Translations under genes and position numbers: made by a program
Notes under the pieces: generated by a model
What the model was told of the DNA's origin: nothing
Seen by the model: the letters and a program-made list of their open reading frames with translations, nothing else
Databases searched by the model: none
Origin: Berberis thunbergii
Taxonomy: Eukaryota; Streptophyta; Magnoliopsida; Ranunculales; Berberidaceae
Length of the DNA stretch: 64,000 bases
Assembly (NCBI GenBank): GCA_003290165.1
Contig: QNQO01005822.1
Span: 124,001 to 188,000, forward strand
Direction of reading: 5' to 3'
Shown: positions 11,563-20,392 of the stretch, in pieces
Numbering within the stretch: the stretch's first letter is position 1
Layout of the letters: each line of letters opens with the position of its first letter

Positions 11563-11640
11563 GCTGGAATAATTACGCAGCTCAAAGATTGAATGCAAGA
11601 ATCGCAGTTCTTGCTGCTGCAAATCCTGCCTGGTGTGGTG
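11542..11640 (+). pseudogene. MCM7: MCM-family replicative helicase exon fragment, MCM7-like
   Basis: After an acceptor (TTGCAG at 11,536-11,541) two frames together give the hallmark MCM segment SWKAGIIT and LNARIAVLAAANPAW, next to the Walker B/sensor region of the AAA+ core. LAAANPAW rather than AAANP(I/V)(Y/G) fits MCM7 better than MCM2-6. Between ACG (11,575) and TTG (11,586) there is an insertion of 8 nt relative to the family spacing, so the frame is broken and the fragment cannot encode the helicase. The remainder of the AAA+ domain is missing. A 21-nt identical string that includes this insertion occurs at 1383-1403. Confidence 0.66.
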
Positions 11641-11865
11641 ATTTCCTGAGCTGCAAAAGCTAACTATTTTTCTAACTATTGATCTTCCATAGGTCAGTAT
11701 GCTGATCATTGATTTGAAAAAAAACAGTCTATTTTTCAGATAAAAATTTCAAATTATGTAGAGAAAAATCATTCTTTCATAATTGTTCCTTTTGTGGTTG
11801 CAGGGGAAGATATTATGATCTCTAATGCTCTTGGTTGTGAGTTGCGCTAGCTGGTACGTGTATAC

Positions 11866-12154
11866 AAGTTGTCGGTTTGTGCTTGGTCGGTGATTGCAAT
11901 TTGAACATTGTGACTGCAATTAACATCTACAAGAAGCATTATCAGGTAATTACTTGAAACCTTTCAAACCAAAGTCTCATTTGGTTTAACTAGTTTTTCA
12001 AATGTATCAAGGTATATTTTCATTTCAATTGAATGCAGGCTGAACAAAAGGGTCAGATTGGGATCGTGGTGTATGCAATGATGTACGAACCACTTAACGA
12101 CAATGCAATGGATAACGCTGCTGTCAATAAAGTTTTGGCTTTCAATGTTCCATG
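11866..12154 (+). pseudogene. Probable GH1 beta-glucosidase fragment (two exons)
   Basis: Exon A (about 11866-11945, donor CAG|GTAATT) reads CLVGDCNLNIVTAINIYKKHY. In GH1 beta-glucosidases the corresponding part is CS.G(D/N)C..EPY..HH.LLAHA..V.(L/I)Y+..YQ, but here a large part of the centre is gone. Exon B (12039-12154, acceptor TGCAG, donor G|GTAAGT) reads AEQKGQIGIVVYAMMYEPL then NDNAMDNAAVNKVLAFNVPW, matching the family block Q.G.IGI.+....PL.....D..A..R.LAFN..W. GH1 enzymes release glucose from defence glucosides or lignin precursors. The catalytic glutamates (TFNEP, ITENG) are not present. The family call rests on the two-exon pattern and is moderate. Confidence 0.6.
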
Positions 12155-12229
12155 GTAAGTTTTTATGTTCATCTTCTTCTTAGCCAAGTTTTCAAAAAAA
12201 TTAAGTAAATGTTTGAATTGCTTGTCTAG

Positions 12230-12432
12230 ACAATATGGCAGAAAATCTTCACCGGGATGCTTTAGATTTCACCACCACCAACGACGACTATGCAAGGCAG
12301 CAGTAGTGGTAGTGGTGCTCCTTCTCCATTAGTGTCTTCAGCTAATCATCATGAGATGATGAACCAGCAGCAAGGTGATCATAGCTCCATTTCTCAAATC
12401 TCTTCCCCACGAAATCCGGGTATCAAGCGCAG
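12230..12432 (+). pseudogene. Exon fragment of an unrecognised Ser/Gln-rich protein
   Basis: Acceptor GTCTAG at 12224-12229 and donor AG|GTAAAG at 12433. One open frame reads PPPTTTMQGSSSGSGAPSPL, then VSSANHHEMMNQQQGDHSSI and SQISSPRNPGIKRR. Runs of Ser, Gly, Gln and His followed by a basic end resemble the disordered N-terminus of a plant transcription factor, but I do not recognise the family. The left edge of the duplicated 5.2-kb block lies inside this exon (12344), so only its 3' part recurs at 38,291. Confidence 0.45.
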
Positions 12433-12527
12433 GTAAAGCCCTCATCAAAGTTTGTGATAACATTATATAACTCATTTTCAAAACTAATTTGGAATCCCAA
12501 TACATTCGCACTTGTTTCTTAATCATC

Positions 12528-12563
12528 TTACATTGATCTACGCTACATGTAAGATCAATGTAA
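12528..12563. repeat. Perfect 12-bp stem-loop
   Basis: TTACATTGATCT (12528-12539) and its exact reverse complement AGATCAATGTAA (12552-12563) flank a 12-nt loop. It is also present in copy 2 (38475-38510). The left half belongs to a 31-nt string that recurs at 17562-17592, just outside the block's right edge. Confidence 0.75.
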
Positions 12564-12985
12564 CATTATATTAGTTTGTCGATGGGATATTGATATTCAC
12601 AAGAAAGATGGTCAAAATAGTCATTTTGGCTAGACGCTCAAGACTGTTTGATGCATTTACATTAGCACAATAAACCATGTCCATACCCTTTTCTCGCAAT
12701 TAATTGAGCTTTGAGCCATCCCTTGGAGCATGAAAATGCATCCTCAAAGCTCATTCAAATCCCAAATTTAGTTTTTGTGCTTGACATTTGGAGATGTTGT
12801 CACTATTAAGGAATAACTTCTAGGAAGTTGCAAGATGGAGGGGGAAGCGGGGTGGCCCCACCATTATGTGGTAGGATAGTTTCAAATTATTCATTTACTA
12901 ATGACTTTCTCTGTAGCTACGAATCACACATTGCACATCTAAACAGTTATAACGATAGAGCTTCCAAATGAACAGAAACTATGTA

Positions 12986-13999
12986 TTCAACCTGATTTTC
13001 ATATTTCGAAAATGCCCTTAATATTTTGTAATATCTTCCAGAAAAATCAAAAGTTGGGTAAATAGTGACAATGGTGTTTATGTCATTCAAATTAAAAATA
13101 CTATTACACATTTTTACTATTTTACCCTCACAAATTAAATTATTTACAATCAAACTGTAACATTAATTAATTATAACTAAGCCCCTAATGTGATTTACTT
13201 GAGGCCCTCCGACTATCTAAAAATTATAAAAATGCTCTTATATCTAGCTTTTAGATTCCTCATTTTGCCCTCCACATTTCATACTTTTACAGTCCAAACC
13301 AACCCTAAAAAATTAATTAATTATGCTTATGCACTTAACCTAATTTATTTGAAGCCCCTTATTTATTTATAAACTATATAGGCCCCTAAACTTATATATA
13401 ATTATTTTGTTTATATTTTTTCTTATTGAAATTTAATTTAAAAAAAAAATTGACTATACGCGCACATAGAACGCGTCGACACCCTAGTGTTTTATAGTTG
13501 CGAAAATTCCATGATTAAATGAAATTGATGGATGCATCAACTAATATCTTTTTGTCTAGTGTTCTCAATTGTCTAGGAGTTCTCAATTAATAGAGAATTA
13601 TGTGTATGTTTAGTATGATCTCCCATAAATAATTTATGTTAAGGCATATGTATAATTAATCAATATATAAGAGATGATGGTTTTGATTATAAAAGTATGA
13701 AATGTTAAGAGCAAAATGAAAAATCTAAAAGTTAGATGTAAGGTCTTTTTTATAATTTACAAATAATTGGAGGGCTTCAAATCAATTATGGTAGGGTCTT
13801 AGGTATAATTAATAATATTTAAAGGGATTGAGTTTAATTGTAAATAATCTGAATTTGAGAGGGCAAAATTGTAAAAAAATGTAATAATATTTTTTGTTTA
13901 AAGACACAAACACCTTTTGTCCCTTTTCTCACATTTTGGTTTTTCTTGTAAAAATGATAAAAATAGAAGAGCAAATCTGAACCTGAAAATCAGGTTGAA
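12986..13999. repeat. Long imperfect inverted repeat (foldback element)
   Basis: The outer ends TTCAACCTGATTTTCA (12986) and TGAAAATCAGGTTGAA (13984-13999) are perfect complements. The arms, about 12986-13320 and 13680-13999, pair through much of their length; matched strings include AAAGTATGAAATGT / ACATTTCATACTTT and GATTGTAAATAAT / ATTATTTACAATC. An unpaired centre contains the GC-rich CGCGCACATAGAACGCGTC. A non-autonomous long-TIR DNA element is the likely origin, but I found no clear TSD. The copy in the other block is 38933-39947. Confidence 0.75.
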
Positions 14000-14274
14000 G
14001 AACACCTCCACTGTTCGGTGGAGTGAAGTGTCGTTATATATGTAGAGATTATATTATCTTCTAAAATTCCTTTTGACTTTTTGGGTGAATCTTTTGGTAG
14101 AGTGTGGACGATTTGGTTTTGAAACTGAAGTTTACTACTACTCCTTTATCTCAATAGTCTTAGGTGGCGCACATACCTTCCAATTACTTTTCACAGTAGT
14201 TTGGTCATCCAGATTGAAATGCTAGCTAATACAAGGATGGCATATGAAAATGTGGTGGATTAAATTCTGGCCAG

Positions 14275-16278
14275 TCAATTAGCTGTTAAACCCCTTGTTA
14301 TTTCAAAGACTCTTGCTAGATCCTTTTCACCACGTCCACTGCAATTGACTACCACCTTCGCACCATTGGGCAAAGTCGGACAAAGCTTTTCTAGGAAAGC
14401 CAATGCATGAGAGGACTCTAAAGCTGGTAATATCCCTTCCAATCTACAAAGCTTTTGGTATGCTGTCCAAAGCCACATACAATCACCACCAAATTAGTTA
14501 GTGAACACTGATAATTAAGGAGAACAAAATACTAGTAACTAGAGATAATAGTTAATATAATTAATGACAACATTTTAGCAATTCAAGGTTGATTTTACCA
14601 TCTACTGCTTCTTCGTCTGTTATGCAGTAAAACTCTGCACGTGTCGTGTCTTTGAGAAAGCTAAGTTCTGGTCCGACACCCGGCCGGGTACTCTAAGTTG
14701 GAAAAAACATGTTTTTAAGATAAATATTAAAACAAACAATGATGATAGTTTACAAAATCCAAAGCCAACACTGAAGTATTATCTGTATGGAGGTCTTCCT
14801 TCCTTAAAGGTTGGTATATATGTCAAGGAAAGTCTGTTTAGTTCTAGAATGAAGGTTGAAAAAGATAACAGCAGCAACAGTATTTATAAGGTTTGGTGTA
14901 TATAATTCGTATCATCAGTGAGGTCGCCATCATGGGGTGATACCACAGCTACTAATGTTTTTCTCAAACTTTTCGAATACTATGATAATCTACGATCATG
15001 TCATTGTGAGGGTTCAAATCATGTCTTTGTCTGTTTGAAACAACACAGCTTTGAAACAGGATATACAACACCAAATGCAATTTAGGCTATACATTGTGGT
15101 TTCAACACCTATCTTAACAGGCACAACACCAAATGCAATTTAGGCTATACATTTTTCTAGTTCATATCCTGTTTGATCCAATAAGGCAAGCCCAATAGTT
15201 TGGGAGACAGATATAACATTGGGAGAGAGGGAACTTTCTCCATCAGATACCTCTCTAAAGACGGTACTGGAGTGACGTGCATATAGTATCCTATTTAAAT
15301 GTCTGCCTGATTAATTTCAGTGCACTAACAGTGACTTGGATTTAGGCCATACAGTCAGGTCATTGGTTGGTCTATTGATAACTAGTCAATACTTCTCCAA
15401 AGCCCGCTGGTAAGGAGCGGAAAACAAATTACTTTACTAGGATCGTAATAATATGGTCCCAGCCAATGGTAGCCTAGTTAGTTGGTTAAGGCTGTGGTGG
15501 TTTAACCCCCATGTCTTGGGTTCTATACCCAAAATTCAAGATTTCAAATGATTCGAACTTACCTGTGCCAATGGAATGAGGCCAAAGAATCTGGCCCTCC
15601 TCGTCCTGCAACAAGTAACTCATGGCCCCATGATAAACTTCCAACTCTCCTTTAGAAAGTGTGGCGGAGTGCTTCCCAGACTCTAAACCAAACCCTGCTC
15701 CTTCGACACCAATCAACCTTACATCTTCGTCTTTCAAGAAGTCACTAAACAATCCCACTGTATTGGAACCACTTCCCACACAAGCAAGTAGAACATCTGG
15801 TTTACCACCCCACTTTTCGATTGCATGTCTCCTTGTTCCCTTGCCAATCACTGATTGGAATTCTCTTACCATGCTTGGACCTGGGTGGGGCCCCATAACG
15901 GTACCTGACAAGTAAAAATTGTCATCTAAGTTATTAACCCAGTGTCTGATTGCTTGCTTCTGAAGTTGCATCTTTGAAGGTTCCTTGTATACCTTTAAAC
16001 TGTAGAAACAGTACAAACTTCATAGCTCAGTATTTGGCACAAGCGGCTGCTGCTGCAACACCATGCTGCCCAGCCCCAGTTGCCACTACCACGCTCTTCC
16101 TGCCCATACGCTTGGCCAACATCACTTGTCCAACAGCATTGTTGATCTTATGGGCTCCTGTGTGATATATCTCAGTTCCTTCACCATCTTTGTTTTTGTA
16201 GTAATCTGTGAGACGTTGGGCTAAGTATAGTGGAGTTTCTCGCCCGACATAGTCCCTAAGAATTGTAGCCAATTCCAT
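14275..16278 (-). pseudogene. TSB: Tryptophan synthase beta subunit pseudogene, copy 1
   Basis: TSB makes L-tryptophan from indole and serine in the chloroplast, using PLP. Exons on the minus strand: 16278-15563, 14692-14599, 14462-14275. Readable blocks are [40 protein letters not shown] (PLP lysine present), [90 protein letters not shown], then [20 protein letters not shown] and [12 protein letters not shown]. Lesions: the family's LKREDLN before HTGAHK is missing; after CAKY a stop and loss of about 30-45 residues; a 4-bp AGCA duplication at FKDATSEA; and a 4-bp insertion in the EYPGVGPE exon. The transit-peptide exon is absent: the duplicated block ends inside intron 1. The exon boundaries keep GT/AG. 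The gene family is certain, as is loss of function. Confidence 0.96.
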
Positions 16279-17550
16279 CTGCGTTTACTTGAACTTGTTA
16301 CTTCATTTTACCACTGAATTTGAAAATTACTTTTAGAAATAAATCATAATGGTTATATTGAGCGTGACATCTGATCTTCCTGGCACATAATCGATTTTGG
16401 GTTCATCCTATTTGTTTCTTTCTTCTTCTTTTATTTAATAAAGGTGACAAATGTTTTAACTGGATCCGTAAAAAAAATTAATTATATGTATAGCCTTCTA
16501 GGCCTGCCATCCACTCAATGGCGGACTCAGGATTTTAGGCAAAGAGGGTGAAATGACAAATAATTATTAGTTGATGAAAGTAGTTATCAAGGGCGAAGTT
16601 AGCCAAAATTTCCTAACTAATAAAAAAATACAACTATCAAAAGTACATTGCATATACCAAATTAAATCCAGTATAGTCCAATTAATTTTAAGCCAAAATG
16701 AGGTCACAATAGCAAGGGCAAATGAATGTAATAACTAAAATCACAAAATAATTAAGATAAGTATCTCGTTGAAGCTTAAAAAATCCGAATTTTGCGAACA
16801 TAATAAATCCTAATACAATTTCATAGAAAAAAAACGGTTTATATGAGCTTCAAATTTTGTATAAGTTGCCTAATGGTATATATTTTCATTGAATTATACG
16901 TTATTATTTTAGATATTAATTTCAAATATTTATTGTTGGATATTTTATATCACTTGTGAACAAACAATTCATTTTTTAATTTTTGCAATTACATATAAAT
17001 TGCATTGAAAACAAAAAAGTATGGGTATGTCACAATAACAAAAATAGTAATTTTCAATATCCATAAAGAAATAATAGGCTCCATAGGACCGAAAATAAGT
17101 TTTTTATTAAACTAAACAATTTTTTAATGTTTTCAATTACTAATAAAATTGCATTAAAAAAATTTAGTAACCATAAAGAAATCTTATGCTCCAAGAGTAT
17201 CGATTTTGGGTTGTTTACTAAAAATGTTAAAGTTTCAACCACTACACTATCAAAGACATGTCAAATAGTTGAATGGACAATTATTATATTGTATTATGCA
17301 TTATATAATAAAATTTTGTAAGATTAACTATTTAATAAAAATATTTTTAAAATTGAGGGGACACCTGCCCCTTAGTAGGTCCACCCTGCATCCACTAGTT
17401 AAATTCAAACCAGCAAACTTCTGCGTTGGGAGGGATGCCAAACATCGACAGATTCATCCTCATTTACAGTCCAGCCTAAGGAAATTTTGTAGCAAAAGAG
17501 ATTGTATAACACAAACTAGTCATTCTTGATTTTGTTTTACCTGTACTCAT
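16279..17550 (-). other. Intron 1 remainder of TSB copy 1
   Basis: AT-rich sequence with no other gene recognised. It corresponds to the 3' part of intron 1 in copy 2 (42225-43496). Similarity to copy 2 stops at 17550. Confidence 0.7.
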
Positions 17551-17561
17551 TGACCATCTTT

Positions 17562-17592
17562 CTTGTTTCTTAATCATCTTACATTGATCTAC
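17562..17592 (+). repeat. 31-bp repeat of a block-internal sequence at the block edge
   Basis: Identical over 31 nt to 12511-12541, which lies about 170 bp inside the left end of the block. It sits 11 bp beyond the last base of the duplicated block and marks the right junction of copy 1. Confidence 0.85.
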
Positions 17593-17830
17593 CCTGTTTT
17601 CAGCTTGTTGTGTAGAGGGATATGGATGCTGTTCTGTGATTTTTCATTTGCTGATTAGTCAAGTTTTTTGCTGGAAATTGAGCGATTTGCGTTTTATAAT
17701 GGCTTGGCAGGAGGTGCTTGCAAGTTGGTATGACGGCAATTTGCAAATTGTTTGGTAAGTTTGCAATTTGAAAATACCTCAGTAAATTTGGTTGGTATGA
17801 TGGCAATTTGCAAATTGCTGTTTTTGCCCT

Positions 17831-17911
17831 AACCCCTCCAAGACGTACCCTCAGCAGGCTGGAACCATTTGCAAGAACGGATACATCGTCATCAAGGGCA
17901 GACCCTGCAAG
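17831..17911 (+). pseudogene. EIF5A: eIF5A exon fragment
   Basis: Translation factor 5A helps ribosomes through proline-rich stretches and carries hypusine. The exon reads SKTYPQQAGTICKNGYIVIK followed by GRPCK and a donor (AAG|GTTGGT). In the family the same block is SKTYPQQAGT(I/V)RKNGYIVIK.RPCKV, so one conserved Arg is Cys here. The next exon, carrying the hypusinated lysine loop (STSKTGKHGHAK), is not found downstream. An isolated, intron-flanked exon: another captured fragment on the plus strand. Confidence 0.9.
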
Positions 17912-19135
17912 GTTGGTTCTTTTGCTCTGTTTTGATGTAAATATTGAAAATTTTGATGTGTTTTTGTATGATTCAGATCAAGATATGTGTTTGGTGTCTC
18001 GTTATATTTGATTATCTTTGATGGGCTGTTGTTTGATTGAAGAGAATCAAGAAAATTCTTTGATGGGTAGCTAGGCCTGTTTGGGGTTACCCTTTTGTTC
18101 AAGATCTTTCATCATTCATTCATTTGTTAGTTGATTCAACTGTTGATTTGATAGTCTGGGTTTGTTTGATTTTTCATTTTGTCGGTGGGGTTTTGATCTT
18201 ATAATTTGTTTAGATTGTTTGATGAATTGATGTTTCTATCTTGATCATTTATTTTCTTCAGTCTTCCATGGTCACCGGATAGTAGTAACATTGTTGTATG
18301 ATTTAATTTGGATGCGAGTGTTGTGTTCAGTAAAGATGAGTTGGTTTGTTTGATGAATTTGATTTGGTTTGTGTAGGTTTCAGGTTATATTTGATAGGAA
18401 AAGTGCAATAAAGATGAGTGGGATGTCGGAGAAGGCGTATAATTGGTCGTTTAGTGGGTTTCAAGGGTTATGGTTTTGTATGGAGTTTTTGGTTCACATG
18501 GAGGTATGGGGATTTTTATAAAGGGAAGTCTAAAGTGTTCTCAAAGCTGGTACCATATGCAGTAGCAATAGCAATAGCAAATACAAGTTAAAGTAATGTA
18601 CTTGCTTGGAATCCAAGACCTGCGGTAGGAATGAGTGCAAGCAGTGAAATGCAGAACCCAGATTGCATTCAAAAATCCGCAGATCATAACTGCCAGGACA
18701 GTGGGTACTCTGCAGTGAAACAGAGCACACTCTGGTTTGCGACCAACAGCAAGCTCGCATCAGTGCGTCCCTCGCAGAGTAGCAGTTTGTCCCTCGCAAC
18801 AGCAGCAATGATTCCCTTGCAGCAGCAGCAGCTGTGCGTACCTCGCATCATCAGCAATTTAGCATTGACATATTTGAAGCTTTCAATGAACTATGCAAAC
18901 TTCAAGAGTAGAGAACCAATGATGTTGTTCCACTTTCTTTGTATTTGAGATATTTAAGTTTGTGTGTGTGTCATTGTATTTGAGATATTATTTGATAGAT
19001 TTTGTGACTCAATGTAATACATTATCTTATTAATTACATTACTTTGCCTCCATTCATGGAAATGTTTAAGTTTGGCACATTAAAAATTTTATTTTCTATA
19101 AATAAAACTTATAAAGTCATTTGATAGCAAAAAAA
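17912..19135. other. Non-coding stretch after eIF5A fragment
   Basis: T-rich intron-like sequence to about 18,360. A short open piece begins MSGMSEKAYNWSFSGFQG (18413 on) and reaches a stop within about 36 codons; I do not recognise it. 18,630-18,850 is CAG/GCA-rich with no match I know. Confidence 0.35.
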
Positions 19136-19139
19136 AAAA

Positions 19140-19439
19140 TTAAAAAAAAAATTGCCACGGCTTATAACCGTTGCTAAAACTATTGCAACAACTTAGAACC
19201 GTGGCCATAACTTGCAACAGTTTTAAGCCGTGGCTACTCCTGGCCACGGTTTAAAACCGTGGCTAAAGCATCAACCGTCCTCGAGATAAAACCGTTGCTA
19301 ATATTTTAGCCACAGTTTTTAGCCGTTACTAGGGATTTAGCGACGCCTCTACAGCCCACGGCTCTAAGCCGTGACAATGGGTTACCCCACGGTTTAAAAC
19401 CGTTGCTAATGAGCATTTTTGGTGTAGTGTTTACTCGAC
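19140..19439. mobile_element. CACTA-type terminus with palindromic subterminal repeats
   Basis: Several degenerate copies of CCACGGTTTAAAACCGTGGC, each close to a palindrome, fill about 300 bp and end in TTTTTGGTGTAGTG at 19426-19439. TAGTG is the terminal pentamer of CACTA elements, and arrays of short inverted motifs just inside the end are where their transposase binds. The partner end (CACTACACCAAAAA..) was not found, so this is a fragment or one end of a larger element. Confidence 0.7.
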
Positions 19440-20392
19440 GAAACCTAAAAGTATGAATGAAAGAAACTTCAGTTATTATAAAAGCCAACAAATCAATTAC
19501 AACCAACAAATCATTTGAGCCACTTTAAACTCTCCTTAAATATGTATTTGAACCATCAATTAAGCATTTATAAAGCATAGAACGGATGATAAGCTTACCA
19601 CAAATTACTACCTATGGCCATGAATTAAGAAATTCTCCCAACACATGATTTTACATCAGTTAAATAAAGTTAGTAAAAAATATTTCAAATACTTTTATCA
19701 CATAATTGAAGATGCTCCTTGATCTAATATAATTCATGAAAACTCAGTAAGGAATCACTGCATGCTTTTTAATGTTCTCTACTGATCAACCCAACCATTT
19801 AAGTTTGTCTCACTCACTCTCTCTAGAGCAAAATAAGTCTTCATGCAGAAGAAGAGTTGATATTGCCAACCACATAATTCTTTCAGTAATGAGCTTTAAT
19901 TTGTGTGGTGATAAAAAGATGCACTTAGCAATATCTCTCTATCTCTTCCAATAATGTCAACTAGATTACTTCATTTCTACAACTTGGTGTCCAGTAAAGT
20001 CATGTGAAATATGTGGAAGTTATTCTCCTTTCAGAACATTCCAAAGTATGGGAACGGTGGTAGTATGGCACAAGGAATTTCCATTCCATAGCTTTGAAAA
20101 ATCTTTTGGTTTTTAGCCAAGATTCCAACATTGCTTTCTACCTCTTATTGTCCTAAGTCTATGGGTAAATAGGTAGATAATTATGTGGAATATGGAATCC
20201 TTTATATCACCATCAACCCAAAATGGATAACAAGTGCTTCCCATCATAAAAAATGTTTCTCCTGTGCCACTGGCTAAAAACATCTACCACTGAACTGGCC
20301 CAATCAAATATATCTTACAATTCAAAGGGGTGTTTATCCTACGTGGCAATGTTTGTCCTGCGTGACTATGTTATATTTTGGCAGAACTTTAA
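19440..20392. other. Non-coding, no feature seen
   Basis: AT-rich; no gene, repeat or transposon terminus recognised. Confidence 0.4.

Larger units (their letters stand above)
12344..17550. repeat. 5.2-kb duplicated block, copy 1
   Basis: Nearly identical to 38291-43496 in the same orientation; the offset stays between 25,946 and 25,948 along its whole length. By eye only a dozen or so substitutions and small indels were noticed, for example one extra T near 13,420, AG copy number near 15,226, A/G near 15,380 and G/A near 17,212. It contains the 3' part of the Ser/Gln-rich exon, a 1-kb inverted repeat, and tryptophan synthase beta exons 2 to last. Copy 1 keeps the sequence continuing to the left (rest of the exon) but loses the TSB transit-peptide exon to the right. 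Copy 2 shows the opposite. Confidence 0.97.

Noticed and set aside
11966..11994. Hairpin AAACCAAA..TTTGGTTT followed by CTAGT, like a Helitron 3' end
   Set aside because: The stem is only 8 bp and AT-rich, the spacing to CTAGT is 2 nt instead of about 10, and it lies inside an intron between two exons of the same GH1-like fragment. No matching 5' TC terminus was seen.
16027..16165. Open frames on the strand opposite to the TSB exons (for example 15661-15915 and 15950-16165, plus)
   Set aside because: They are shadows of the TSB coding sequence: identical position, no independent motif.
18413..18523. Short open frame starting MSGMSEKAYNW
   Set aside because: Only about 36 codons, no family recognised, no clear splice partners; not supported as a gene.
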